From assembly GCA_964618565.1 (NCBI GenBank), contig CAZUBA010000013.1, forward strand, positions 1 to 48,909: a stretch of 48,909 nt of DNA. The letters are read 5' to 3'. A program made the position numbers and the translations under genes. The notes under the pieces are model-generated. The model ran no database searches. It was not told the DNA's origin and was given only the letters and a program-made list of their open reading frames with translations. This DNA is from STC-113 sp964618565 (GTDB lineage Bacteria > Patescibacteriota > Gracilibacteria > BD1-5 > UBA2023). Shown in pieces: positions 9,340 through 20,235 of the stretch. Every line of letters starts with the position of its first letter. Within the stretch, counting starts at the first letter, position 1.

Positions 9340-10432
9340 TATCCATTTTATCCCTTAATAAACTTCCGAAGGATTCCAGGCTGAAATCGCTTGCCCTTAT
9401 GATGCATTTCTCTTTCATCTTTATGCTTTCTTCCAATGAAAGCTTTTCTACGGCAGCCTTAATATCTTTAACTTTAGCCTCCTTTCATATGAGAATTCAA
9501 GTTTCTCAATCAGAAACTGTTTCTTTCAATCATCAATCGTTTACTCAGATTACCGGAACCCCACAAGCCATCGATTCAACGGGGCTCATTCCAAAATCCT
9601 CATTTACAGGTATATATATTGTCGCCACTGACTCTCTTATCAGTTTCCTGAGCTCGTCATCGCTAGGCGATTCAATTGGGGTTATATTATTATATCACTC
9701 TACAGATTTAAGTATTTTTCATTTTTCAGGATCATTCTTTCAATATGCAAAAACAAGTTCTTTATCAGGCATCTGCATAAAAGCTGCCACTATCTTATCG
9801 ACCCTTTTGATTTCCGATAGTCTGGCATAGCTGAAATAATATTCTTTTCTGATTTCTGAGGGCTTAAAAAAAGTTATATCTACAGGCGGATAAATTATTT
9901 CTGCATCGTATCAAGTAAAGAATTTTATTCTAGCTTGTGTAGTTTTTGAATTAGTGAAAATGACATCCATCTTGGAGATGTCAGAAAGATACATATTTTT
10001 GAACAGCTTAAGTAGGATCAGATATATCGGCCTTATCAGAAGTGGGACCTTTGATAGATAGACTTCTTTTTGATCAAAAATATATCTAGGCGGAGTATGA
10101 CAATAATAATATTTTTTTACATTCTTCGGGCAGTTTCTCACCGCACCCAAACAATCTCAGCTGAAGATCACATTTTTATAATCCTTAAGGAATTTTGTCT
10201 TAAAAAGGAAAGCCCATTTAAGCTTGATGTGCCTGAATCATTTCTTAAAGATCGGAGAGGATATTTCGATCATTTTTCATTCGAATCATTGTTCTCTGAG
10301 ATCATAGCTTCATTTATCAAAGAAGCCTGAAGCCAAATCAGTGTCCAGAACCTTTGCCATTAACAAAATAAGGCGTTCTCCGCCTCATTTGTATAGAAAA
10401 GTATCATGTAATATCAGTGTCTTATTTTCCAT
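9326..10432 (-). CDS. GT4-family glycosyltransferase
   Basis: A 368-residue protein. The start at 10432 is chosen because it restores the family N-terminus LILHDTFLYKGGERLILL, with the Gly-rich loop of the acceptor-side Rossmann domain. Later motifs: YYYCHTPPRYIFD (about residue 120), a VIFTNSKTT stretch, YPPVDITFFKP opening the donor domain (about 185), YARLSEIKRVDKIV, and EDFGMSPVESMACGVPVI (about 290), the EX7E-type nucleotide-sugar site. Known: GT4 retaining glycosyltransferases with this layout use GDP-mannose or related donors for surface glycans. Several catalytic-region glycines are TGA (GVNDGG). The barstar-like gene overlaps its 3' end. Confidence 0.9.
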
Positions 10433-10552
10433 CTGTAATTTTAATTAATTTATCCTTTTATATCAATAGGTTCTGTTCAAAATCTGTTTGCTCATGATGT
10501 TCATCTCCTGCTTACCCTTCAGCTTAATATAAATGATCTGTTCATTATCAGA

Positions 10553-12505
10553 TTACGCATTTTTTTCTGGCACACCTTCTACTCATACAAAAAACTCATC
10601 GAATTCTTCCCTTAATATTTCTTCTTTTTCTACCAGTACCTTTGATATCTTTTCATGAAGATCCTTATTTTTCACTACAATGCTTTTTGCTGTCTCGAAT
10701 GCCTTTCTTAGTATTTCTCTTACTTTTTCATCTATTTTCTCTTGGGTCTTCTCGCTTATCACCTTATTCTTTCATTGGAAATCCAAGAAGTTTCCTACTA
10801 GCTGTTCCTCTACGAAATTCTCTGCGCCGAGCTCATCGTCAAACCCGAATTTCATTACCATTGCTCTTGCAATCTCAGTTGCCCTTTCAATATCGTTTGA
10901 AGCTCAAGTTGTGACATTTTCCTTTCAGAAGAATATTTCCTCAGAAACTCTTCATCCGTAAAGCGTAGCGATTTCATCAAGATATTTAGCCTTTGATACA
11001 AGAATCTTATCCTTTTCAGGCAAGAACCAAGTAATTCAAAGTGCCGCACCTCTTGATAGGATTGATATCTTGTGAACAGGATCAGGATTCGGCAACATCT
11101 TACCGATAAGCGCATGCCCGACTTCATGATATGCTGTAAGCTTTTTCTCGTATTCAGTCATCTTAAGCGATTTCTTTGTTGTTCACATAAGTACTTTTTC
11201 TATTGATTGCTGAACCATTTTTTCAGTAATGCTTTTAGCTCCTAGTTTTCATGCCAGAATTGCAGCTTCATTAAGCAAGTTAGCCAAGTCAGCTCCAGAG
11301 AATCAGACAGATGCACTGGCAATTTTCTTCAGATCAAGTTTCTTATCTATAGGCTTATTCTTTGCGTGTACTTCAAGTATCTTGAATCTATCTTCAAGAT
11401 TTGGAAGATTTATAGTGATCTTACGGTCAAATCTCCCCGGTCTCAATAATGCCTTGTCTAGAACATCAGCCCTATTTGTGGCTGCCATCACTATGACATT
11501 AGTATCATTGTCGAATCCGTCCATTTCCGTAAGAATCTGATTAAGCGTCTGCTCTCTCTCATCATGCCCTCATCCGATTCATGGTGAACGTTTTTTTCCG
11601 ATTGCGTCTATCTCATCGATGAATATTATCGAAGGAGCTTTTTCTTTCGCTTCTTTAAATAAATCTCTCACACGTGCGGCACCGACTCATACGAACATTT
11701 CAACGAATTCAGAACCTGAAATCGAGAAGAAAGGCACTCCGCTCTCCCCAGCTACAGCCCTTGCAAGAAGCGTCTTACCCGTTCCCGGAGGACCGACCAT
11801 AAGGACTCATCTTGGTATTTTTGCTCAAAGATCTTTATATTTTTTAGGGTTCTTAAGGAAATCTACAACTTCGACAAGCTCCTCTTTTTCCTCTTCTGCT
11901 CAAGCGACATCAGCAAAAGTTATCTTGTTTTCTTCTCATGGATTATAAAGCTTGGCTCTTGATTTGATGAATGCCATAGGTCAATTTGCTCCTCCGGACA
12001 TCCTTCAAAAAAGAAATATGAAAAGTATGACAATAAATATTATACTGATGATAGTCGGAGCGAAATCAGACCAGAACTTGCTCATGGTATCATCCTCAAC
12101 TTGGATTTGTGTAGGATTTCATTTTTGATTGAATCCAAGATCAGATAAGCTATCATTTGGCGGTAAGATAACCTTATCGATAAATTTCACGGTTCTAGCC
12201 TGATTTCAGACCATCTCAACTTTGGTCTCTTTTTTCGTCGCGAAGAGCTTATTTCCCTCGATGGATATTTTTTCATAGTATCATGAGGAATAATTGGATA
12301 CTACCTGATAAAGACCAACCTTATCATTAACCTCCTCTTTTGTTCACGTATTGAAGAATCCGTATAATACAGAAATCACAATAGCAACCAAAAAAAGCAC
12401 TATGAAAGGATTAGTTTTATTTTTCTTTTTAGCGGGTTTCTTTTTATCCATTTTTTGGATTTCTTTAATCTTATCTATCAGATCAATCTTATTCTTTTTG
12501 TTCAT
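10553..12505 (-). CDS. ftsH: ATP-dependent zinc metalloprotease FtsH
   Basis: A 650-residue membrane AAA+ protease. Order: short basic N-terminus, transmembrane helix 1 (about 32-48), periplasmic domain, transmembrane helix 2 (about 155-175), then the AAA module with Walker A VGPPGTGKT (Lys244), Walker B IIFIDEIDAIG, the second region of homology, and the protease domain with AYHEVGHAL (His460, Glu461, His464) binding zinc. Known: it degrades misfolded or short-lived membrane and cytosolic proteins. Length matches the family. Several conserved AAA glycines are TGA, confirming the code. A weak AAAGG lies upstream of the ATG. Single gene. Confidence 0.97.
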
Positions 12506-12622
12506 TTTTTCCTTTAAATTAGTACTACATTTAGAATTCTATGCCTTATTCAAAAATGAAATAAAACATTAAATCTCTTTAACCAAGTAATAGTATTAAA
12601 AACTTGGTAAAAATCAAATTAT

Positions 12623-13642
12623 TTAGTCTATGGGAGTGAGATATTTTATGGATAACAGTTTCCAAGAAGGATCAAGTTTCTGCAATCATGACCATACGCC
12701 ATTAAAATGCATCAATCAATAAGTTATATATATTTTTTGGTACTCAGACTTGCCTATGGAATCTATTATCACCTTATTCCTATCATCGAGTATTATATCA
12801 AAAAGATTCTTTTGTCATGATCAAGCTAATATAGTATTTTGGATGTTTTCATTCTTTATTATAAAGTTCATAATTGAGCGATTCACATAAATCAGGAAAT
12901 TAAGCTCTCTAGGCGTCATCTGGCTTACGGCTGAATCTATCAGCTTATCTACAGAGACCGGTTCTGCATTATTTGTGATATTATTCTTCTTGTTCATGTC
13001 GACTCCTCAATATTTTTTTTCATAAAGTGAGATTATCTCATCCATTCAAATATCGACATTGAAATCGAGCTCATTTTCAATTCATAGGAAATCAGCATTA
13101 TTCTGAGCCCTTAATCAGTAGATCTTAGACAGGTTCACATAAGTCTTCTTATCGAATTTCACACCCAGAAGCTTATCGAATTTATCCATATTTTCCTTGG
13201 TTCAAGGCTTCACTCATTCATAAAACAAGACATATCCTTCCTTTTTTTTCTGCTTTATATTCTCTTGGACTTCCTTATAGAACTTATCGCTTCATATATG
13301 TGCCATTCATTGGAAGACCACAGTCTTTTTTCAATTTGAAACAGTAAACTCAGGCAATCTTGCAGGTTCGACTTTATTTTCATAATATATGAAAAGTCAG
13401 AATATGAGAACAATCGCTACTATTAGCGAGCTTATCCTATAGGCGAAATATGGGGCAAATTGCTTGAAAGTCATCCTTTCTTTTTTCCTGAAATAAGAAA
13501 ATAGCATATGTCAGCAATAGAATAATGCGGCATATATGATACATGAAACTAAAAATTCTAATCATCAGTATAGCCCCGATAAATAAATCAGAGCATAAAA
13601 TGAGCTTACTAGGATAACCATAGAAAAAAGATTCTTTTTCAT
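12623..13642 (-). CDS. Membrane protein with TraB/GumN (TIKI)-like domain
   Basis: A 339-residue protein. Two or three N-terminal membrane segments lie within residues 1-85. The extracytoplasmic region has VVFQGMAHIGS (His115 in a GxxH context) and, about 25 residues later, YVLFYEGVKPG, the paired motifs of the TraB/GumN/TIKI superfamily. Known: TIKI members are metal-dependent proteases of the EreA-like fold; bacterial GumN-type proteins are mostly uncharacterised. The C-terminal 130 residues are helical and unrecognised. Identification rests on two short motifs, so only the superfamily is claimed. Downstream of the stop, ACCAAGT and ACTTGGT could form a weak stem. Confidence 0.65.
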
Positions 13643-13665
13643 TTTTATTTTAATTTAAAATATAA

Positions 13666-13697
13666 TTGACAAATTGTAATTAGCAATTATATATAAT
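13666..13697 (+). promoter_or_regulatory. Sigma-70-type promoter for the secreted Tyr/Asn-rich gene
   Basis: TTGACA at 13666-13671 is followed by overlapping -10 candidates: TATATA at 16 bp spacing and TATAAT at 20 bp spacing. The start codon is at 13726. Confidence 0.5.
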
Positions 13698-13725
13698 AAT
13701 ATATACTCTAATCTCTCAATAACTT

Positions 13726-14460
13726 ATGAAAAAATCCGTCATTAGCATTATAGGCCTAATTTCTTTTTTTGCAATACAACTTGTAAATGCAGAGTGTCAT
13801 CCGAATACCTATTATTATGGCCGAATAGTCACATATTGCGAATGAAATAATTCGTATGATTCTTATTATTCCAACTCAACTGGTATCAGCTGATATAATA
13901 ATTATCAATATTCTTATCCACAATTATATAACAGTAATTCGATTAACTACAACAACAGTTATTATGATTATAGTTATGATTATGATTACTGCGATTACAA
14001 TTACTGCGATTTGTGAAATAGAACAAAGGAAGAGAATTACTATAATACCCTGTATCTCAACAACCTAGGATGACCAGGCGAAGATAAGACAAAGAAGGAG
14101 GATTATTTCAAAAAGAATATCATTTGAAAAGATAAGGAAATCTTTTTATTGAATGCCATTAACATAAAGCCATATACTTTCAGATATTCTTCTAATACAG
14201 TCAAATATAATGATACAAAAAGATATATAGAAGCTCTTAAGGCGAAAATCAAAGATTACTATCTTGCCGACAAGATATCTTACTACAAGATGAGCACCAT
14301 AATCAATGATTTTGATTATCTTGTATATAATCTTAATATGCAGTTTCAAAACACAAAGATATACGACTCAACTTGAAATATAGGATCAAGAGATACTGCG
14401 CAAGAATACTCAGATATAGTCAGAACAAGCTATGACAGATTGATTTGAAATTTTAAATAA
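13726..14460 (+). CDS. Secreted Tyr/Asn-rich low-complexity protein
   Basis: A 244-residue protein with a clear signal peptide (MKKSVISIIGLISFFAIQ, cut probably after VNA at about residue 22). Residues 25-95 are rich in Tyr, Asn, Ser and Asp (NSYDSYYSN, YDYSYDYDYCDYNYC) with three or four cysteines. The C-terminal 130 residues are a helical, lysine-rich domain without recognised homology. Inference: an exported surface or matrix protein; the Tyr/Asn tract may be disordered or adhesive. Own promoter upstream and terminator 10 bases downstream. Divergent from the TraB-like gene, convergent with dnaJ. Confidence 0.75.
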
Positions 14461-14468
14461 GCATTTTT

Positions 14469-14500
14469 AAAAACAGCTCCAGAAATCTGGAGCTGTTTTT
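14469..14500. terminator. 15-bp perfect stem terminator
   Basis: The arms AAAAACAGCTCCAGA and TCTGGAGCTGTTTTT flank a two-base centre. It sits between the convergent secreted-protein gene and dnaJ and can serve both. Confidence 0.85.
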
Positions 14501-14507
14501 TTATGCG

Positions 14508-15620
14508 TTATCAGAATATTTTACCGAAAATTCACTTGTTGTCTGCAAAATCTATTCATTTTTCTTTTGCAATCTCTTCATATAATTCTCTTTCCCTTTT
14601 TGAAAGGTGCGTAGGGACTTTTATAATGACATGGAGAAACAAATCTCATTTTACATCCTTAGAAACATTTTTGACTCAATCTCATTTGAATCTCAATATG
14701 TCGCCATCCTGAGTTCATGATTTGATTTCAATCATCCTTTCTCATAAAAGAGGGATTTTTTCTTTTCTTTTTGAACCCAAAACCGCCTCAACCGGATCGA
14801 TTTTCAGATCAAAATGCAGATTATCCTCATCCCTTTTAAGTCATTCGAAATTATCCGGCACGGCAAAAGTTATGTAGAGATCTCAATTCCTACCGTTCAC
14901 TCAAGCATTTCATTCTCATTTCATCTTTATTGTCATGCCATCATCAATTCATGCAGGAATGTCAATTTCTTTCTCAACTTTTTTCCCCACCCTTTTTTTA
15001 CCATGACATTCAGTACATGGAACATCTATTATCGTTCAATTTCATCCGCATGTCGGACATATCGAAGCCTGTTCTATGACTCAGAAAAAGGATTGTGTCC
15101 TTCTTTTCACTTGTCCTGTTCAATTGCATGTTGCACATGTCTTAGCTTGAGTTCAGGCCTTAGCTCAGCTTCATTTGCAGATCTCACAAACAAACTTTTT
15201 CTCATACTTCAGAGTTTTCTTGCCACCGAAAATCGCCTCACTGAAATCAAGCCTGACGCTCATCTCCAGATCTTCTCAAGATTCATCTTTTCTTCTTTTT
15301 GATCATCATCCTTGCGAAAATCATCATCAGAAGAAACTCTCAAAAATATCAGAGATGTCAAAATCAGCTCAATTGAATCATCATTGTCAGAATCATCACA
15401 TTCAATCCGTACTTCAGAATCTGTCATAATGAGCCTTCTTTTGAGCATCGCTTAAGATAGAATAAGCTTCATTGATCTTTTTGAATTCAGCTTCTTTCTG
15501 CTTGTCTCATCAATGTCTATCGGGATGCAATTCCATAGCTTTTTTGCGGTACGCTTTCTTTATATCATCGGGATTTGAATTCTTATCCACTCAAAGTAGA
15601 TCATAATAATTATCTGCCAT
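14508..15620 (-). CDS. dnaJ: Chaperone DnaJ
   Basis: A 370-residue type I Hsp40. J domain residues 1-68 with HPD at 32-34. Residues 68-106 are the Gly/Phe-rich linker, written with thirteen TGA codons and a single GGA. The zinc region has four CxxCxGxG repeats (CEIC, CATC, CPTC, CTEC). The C-terminal substrate-binding domains I and II have the expected VNGRNGDLYI-type strands. Known: it stimulates DnaK ATPase and delivers unfolded clients. Full family length. No dnaK or grpE in the window. It is one of the clearest proofs of UGA=Gly here. Confidence 0.97.
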
Positions 15621-15784
15621 CTCTTAAATTTACGAACTATTATTTATTATTTTTAGCGCATTAATTGTATGAAAAAGTCTCGAACTTGCAAGTTTATATA
15701 AGCAACTCCTATTGATAAGTTTTTTGTTGAAAAATATACCCGATTTCAATGTCCGATGATAACAGTCCGGTATGGCATCAGATA

Positions 15785-16747
15785 CTAGAGATATAGCCTT
15801 CCCTCATCATATGATTCCGTGGCAGGACAATTTTTGCTTGGATTTGTCATTGAAGTAACATCATCCAATCTTTTGCCTGAAATGGCAAATTTCCTATGTC
15901 CATCATATGATTCTAGAATAAGTCCCGTATCCCTATCTTCAGATTTTCATAATATTTTATATAATCATGTTTTTCATTTTTGGTTCTTATAAAAAATCTT
16001 TTGGCCTATGGAAAATTCCCTTTCACCTATCTTAAAAAGAGAAGGATCTGTGTTTTCTTCTATTTCCTCGGTCTCATGATTGCATAATTTATCCATCTGA
16101 TGAAACATTTCCGGAGAATTTGGGGCTGAATATCCATCTAGCGCCCCATAAATCAAAAAGTTTGTTTTACTGTTAACAAATCATAATGACTCGACTACCG
16201 GTATATCCTCTGAGGCCTTTTCTAAGGGCACCATCTCAATAATGGCATGCTTAGGCTCCATGGGCCGAATGTGATCATAGTTTTTTCAGAGAAAACGAGG
16301 CTCATATTTTGTTATACCTATGACCTCAGGATCCTCATATAAATTGTTTTCGTCGATGTATGACGAATATTTAGACATTTCACCGTTAAGCAAGGTAAAA
16401 TGCTTTAAAAGCTCATCTCTCTGTAGCGTCACCTCTTTTATCCTTCTTTCTATCCTCGACTGGCTATCAATCGGCTTGAATTGGCATTCTTCAAACTTAA
16501 GCAAATCCAACTCCTCAGTTAATGAATGAATTCTACAGGAAACACTTTCCCATGCCTGGATTGTTCATATCACAAAATCCCTTTTCATTTTGTCTAGTCA
16601 TGTACTATAAGTTGTTTTAGGCTTTTTATAGAATGTGCCGCTGAAAATATTCGTAATCGCTTTTTTAACCTTAGAAAATATCGCTTCGAATCATTCATAA
16701 ATATGATTCTCATGATCAGCAAAGGATCATAGTCCGCTTTCTATCAT
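15785..16747 (-). CDS. Hypothetical protein with coiled coil
   Basis: A 320-residue protein, no family recognised. Seen: no signal peptide or membrane helix; a predicted coiled coil at about residues 85-140 (ELDLLKFEECQFKP, RIERRIKEVTLQRDELL); a beta-rich C-terminal third with FSIGQKIFYKNQKG followed by LYKILGKSEDRDTGL, which looks like a small barrel (SH3-like or KOW-like), an inference from strand spacing only. Starts with its own good promoter about 130 nt upstream. Uses a TAG stop. Few TGA codons relative to length. Confidence 0.65.
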
Positions 16748-17065
16748 AATCTTGAAATTTAACAAATAAGGGCTTTGTTTATGGCCTATTGCGCTTATAT
16801 TTGTTTTTATTTGAAAAAAATTTATTGTCTGACAAAGGGTTTTGAATAAAGATATTTTTTTTGATTCTGAGGGTATATTATAATAAATTGATGCTAATTG
16901 TCAAAAAATCAGCCATTCTAACCTTTAAAGACATATTTCGATTAAGTCAGGTATAAAATGAAATATTTGTCAAATAGTAATTAGCAACTAAATTTGAAAA
17001 AAACATAGTATTGCTACAATGTCAATATTATTTGAAGTTAAGGAAAATCATACAAAAAAATAAAT
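16748..17065. other. Divergent intergenic region
   Basis: A 318-base AT-rich stretch between divergent genes. It holds the minus-strand promoter at 16877-16904 and, on the plus side, TTGTCA near 16966 followed by AATAGTAATTAGCAACTA. That block resembles AATTGTAATTAGCAATTA at the 13.67 kb promoter, so the two may share a regulatory block. No RNA gene or ORF is seen. Confidence 0.5.
16877..16904 (-). promoter_or_regulatory. Sigma-70-type promoter for the 15785-16747 gene
   Basis: On the minus strand TTGACA is followed after 16 bp by a perfect TATAAT. It is the closest match to the consensus promoter in the window. Confidence 0.7.
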
Positions 17066-17611
17066 ATGAGAAAATTTTTAAAGCAATTTGCAAAAAACCC
17101 TAAATGAATCGGCTCAATATTCCCAAGCTCACCAAAGCTTATCCATTCAATGCTAAAGCATGTCGATTTTTCGCAAGATATCATCATAGTGGAATACTGA
17201 GCATGAATCGGAAATTTCACAAAGCAAATACTCAAAAAAGCAACGTCTGATTCTAGGCTTCTGGTTTTTGAAATCCAAAACGAATTCGTAGAAGAGCTTA
17301 ATAAGATAACTGATCCGAGAGTCCAAATAATCCATGATTGAGCTGAGAACGTATGAAAATACCTCGACTGAAAAATCGCTGATGTGATTGTTTCATGATT
17401 GCCTTTTTGAAGCCTTCCGAAAGATCTTACAAAAATCATCCTTGCAGAATGACATAAGCATCTGAAGATGGGATGATTATTTATCCAGTTCCAATATTTC
17501 CTCCAAAACAAAAAAGATATCCACAATACTTTCCAGAATCATTCAATAAGCTGGGAGCCCATAAATATACCTCCAGCATTTGTTTATAAATGCCACAAAA
17601 TCCATAATTAA
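17066..17611 (+). CDS. Class I SAM methyltransferase, small
   Basis: A 181-residue protein. Motif I is IIIVEYGAGIGNFTKQIL (about 39-56), with both early glycines written TGA; an acidic residue ending the next strand (VFEIQNEF) and IADVIVSGLPFGSLP as motif IV follow. The N-terminal GSIFPSSPKLIHSML and SGLPFGSLP resemble the short phospholipid N-methyltransferase / rRNA adenine dimethylase-like group (PmtA/KsgA relatives). Substrate (lipid head group or other) is not certain. Followed by a long imperfect inverted repeat beginning at the stop codon. Confidence 0.85.
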
Positions 17612-17739
17612 GATATTCTGAAAAACTTGAGATTTACATTCATCCCGTCTGCGGGACCGCTTCCCGCTCTCCGTGGCTCTGCCACGTCTCGCTTTGGTAC
17701 TCGTTTTTCATGTAAATCTCTTCGCTTTTGAGAATATCT
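17611..17739. repeat. Long imperfect inverted repeat with nested GC-rich hairpins
   Basis: Outer arms of about 29-30 bases (beginning AGATATTCTGAAAAAC and ending TTTTGAGAATATCT, with GAGATTTACAT and its complement inside) enclose a GC-rich centre. The centre has two further stems: GCGGGA/TCCCGC and CGTGG/CCACG. The GC content of the core is far above the surroundings. It resembles REP/MITE-like or attC-like folded elements but matches no family I can name. The left arm begins at the last base of the methyltransferase stop codon. Confidence 0.7.
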
Positions 17740-17821
17740 AACATGATTTATTCGTTTTTAAAAAAGTATAATTATGTGAGAATACTTCAAAGATTTCATA
17801 AATCTATTTTGAATAAAGAAT

Positions 17822-17851
17822 AAGCCCTCTCCTTATGAGGTGGGGCTTTTT
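17822..17851. terminator. Imperfect hairpin, likely terminator
   Basis: AAGCCCTCTCC pairs imperfectly with AGGTGGGGCTT around TTATG, followed by a short T run on the plus strand. It may terminate transcription from the methyltransferase gene or belong to the element beside it. Confidence 0.5.
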
Positions 17852-17868
17852 ACAAAAACCCAAAAATA

Positions 17869-18490
17869 TTGCCAGTATATCTCTTGGCTCCCTTGACTCA
17901 AGATGGTTGCAGTATGCAATTCTCTGTCAATGTACGCAACAAAGAAGGAATGAAGCGACATAGACCTATTCATAATAACTGCCCCAAAAAGATTATGGCT
18001 TGTAAGGATTTCAGTTACTATTATTTTTCAAATCCTTTGAGTAAGGCGCTATTGAAAGAATATCAAAGAAAGATTCTGCCTTTCTTTCTTCACTACTGAA
18101 AATGCGATGGATTTCTCAAAGATAGCAATCCAAAACGACATTTTTCTTTATTATTGGATATATTTTCTGAAGCCTATAATCAATAGAGATTCTACATATG
18201 AAAGATTTATAAAGGCAAACAAGTCACTCTGAATAAGCGAGCTGAATCTTAATTGAGACAATAAGGCATATGCTATCAGATCGCCTAAATATTTCAATTC
18301 ATTCGATAAAAGCTGCATACTCAATATTAAAGATTTTATTTTCAAGAAGATATTTCTGCCTCGGACTCTTTCGCATAAAAAAAGACTATGAGACCCTTTC
18401 GGCCTCATAGTCAATGATGATATGCTTAAATTTACTGATAACGATAGGAGAATAGAGATTCGGGACAAACTGATCGGGCGAATTCTTTAA
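17869..18490 (+). pseudogene. Frameshifted gene of unknown function
   Basis: Two plus-strand frames join into one plausible protein of about 205 residues. The first runs from about 17869 (TTG; ATG at 17914 is another option) to a TAG at 18184-18186 and ends LLLDIFSEAYNQ. The second, in the next frame, reads through to TAA at 18488-18490 and continues NRDSTYERFIKANKSLG. Skipping one base near 18180 fuses them smoothly. A separate start exists in the second frame (ATG 18107). No family is recognised; the N-terminal part has several Cys and His (CSMQF, HRPIHNNC, MACKDF). Either a decayed gene, an assembly indel or +1 frameshifting. TGA-Gly codons are present in both parts. Confidence 0.5.
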
Positions 18491-18499
18491 TAAGACTAA

Positions 18500-20194
18500 C
18501 TATCTTTTCGTTATTATACGGTATAAGCTGGTTCTGCTTTTAGCAATAGGAGCAAAGAGTATCGCCAAAGCCACAAATGTAGTGACAATAGGTCTTTTTA
18601 CTCAAAATCAATATATTCATTTTATAACATCTGAGGTTCATTCTACAAATGAATCTTTTAATGAATTTCAAATGCCTCACAATATTGATTTCACTTCTTC
18701 CGGTATTTCAGATTCTATTTCTAATTTTTTGGTTATCACTGCAACATAAGATGCGGATTTTGTAACATCCTTTTCTGCTATGATTCAAGGTATTTTTGCA
18801 TAAAGATAGGTTTTTTCCAGAGAATTCATTTTATCATAATCAGAATTCCCTCAGGTTATTATATACAGCGAGATCACTTGGCTCAAAGATAATGAGTTTT
18901 CATTAAAATAACCTGTCAGATCCTCTCACAGATTGAATTTGGTATTTATAGTGTTGCCTATTTTGAGTCAAAATGGAATTATTTTTTCAGTGATGATTTT
19001 TTTATCTTCATCATTCAATTCCTTTGAAGAAATGCTATTTATAAAATTTGGATCTTTAAACTTGCTCAAAGAAGGATTTCTTCAAAATAGATAAAATATA
19101 AGATTTTTGTTCAATCAGAGAGAACGTGCTTTTTCAGCAAGTCATCCTCACATCACAACATCTCATTGCTCGTTTTTTTCTGCATGCAGATCAAATGCGT
19201 TTCAAATTTTTCAAGTTAAGACATCTTCCAGATTTTCTATCCTATCGAAGTTTTTCATTAAATGCATATCGACATGCAATCAGGTCATGATTTCTTCTAT
19301 AGACTTATCTTCAAAATTTTGTTCTTCTGGTTTTTTATGCTTGTAGACATTATTTATTAATTTGTATCAATTGCTGTTTGAGGCCATCAAAGAAGTCATA
19401 GCAAGAAAAATTTGTTCATCCTTATATCAGGCAATTCATAAATCTTTTCAGATTCAGGCTTTATTTTTTGATTTATAATATTTATCATAAACGGATCTCA
19501 GTTCAGAAAACTTTTTATTCCTGAATTCTTTCATCGAAAACAAATTATTAAGGCATCATTCGTTTTTCCCAAACTGCCCTCAAAACATTTTCGAAAAAAG
19601 CTGAGTCACAATTATATATTTGTAATCAATTTGCTGTTCGGGTGTTTTTTCCGCTAGACTTTCCTCCGTCTGATCCTCCGTTTCTCATTTTAGCTTATCC
19701 AGATCGACTCCAAATGCAGCTGCAAGAGGAATCAGAAATATCATTTTTATTTTATATATCATTTTCTCAAAAAAACCGTCATCCTCGCCAGGCTTATCTG
19801 CGGCATTTTCTGATATCCATTTTTTTATGCTATCTTTAACGCCAAGTTTATCAAGTCAGGTCTCGTCAATGGTGTCAGAAAGCTTTTTCGCAGCCATAGT
19901 AAGCCCCACCGCTCCAACAGCAACAACAGCAACTTCTCTTGCTTCCTTAAGATCTTTTTTTTCAAGTTCAGGAAGTTGCGACTGCAGATTTTGCAATTTC
20001 AGTTCCGTAGTGCCAGTAACAGTATCGGTCCCGATTTCACGAACCTTTTTAGCTAATTCTCTTTTTCTTTTGGCATCTGCAGTTTTTCATTCAGATTCAA
20101 GCACTTTAGCTTTTTTTTCTAGCTCAATTGCTATCTGCTCAGGAGTTTTAACCGTCGGCTTCACTTTATCGCTTTCTGGACTTGGATTTGTCAT
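18500..20194 (-). CDS. Hypothetical tail-anchored protein of the 18-36 kb cluster
   Basis: A 564-residue protein with no recognised family. Seen: a Lys/Glu-rich coiled coil at about 15-85 (EQIAIELEKKAKVLE); a short Ala/Val-rich amphipathic stretch near 95 (VAVVAVGAVGLTMAA); another hydrophobic patch at 145-160 (IYKIKMIFLIPLAAAFG); a helical body; and a C-terminal membrane helix at about 537-555 (VTTFVALAILFAP) followed by a basic tail. It lies 41 nt downstream of the 1009-residue coiled-coil gene and is probably the last gene of that operon (genes at 23272, 20236, 18500). Inference: membrane-linked structural partner of its neighbours. Confidence 0.75.
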
Positions 20195-20235
20195 ATTATT
20201 TTTTTAGAAAAATATTTGTTTTTAATATTGTGCTT

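Noticed and set aside
10361..10432. ATG at 10360 as start of the GT4 glycosyltransferase
   Set aside because: It would remove the first strand and the Gly-rich GGERL loop; the frame is open to ATG 10432, which restores both.
17630..17700. tRNA or rRNA fragment in the GC-rich core
   Set aside because: Stems nest but no cloverleaf, anticodon loop or T-loop sequence can be drawn.
17869..18490. REP-associated Y1 transposase for the neighbouring inverted repeat
   Set aside because: The joined frames show no HUH motif or catalytic Tyr context.
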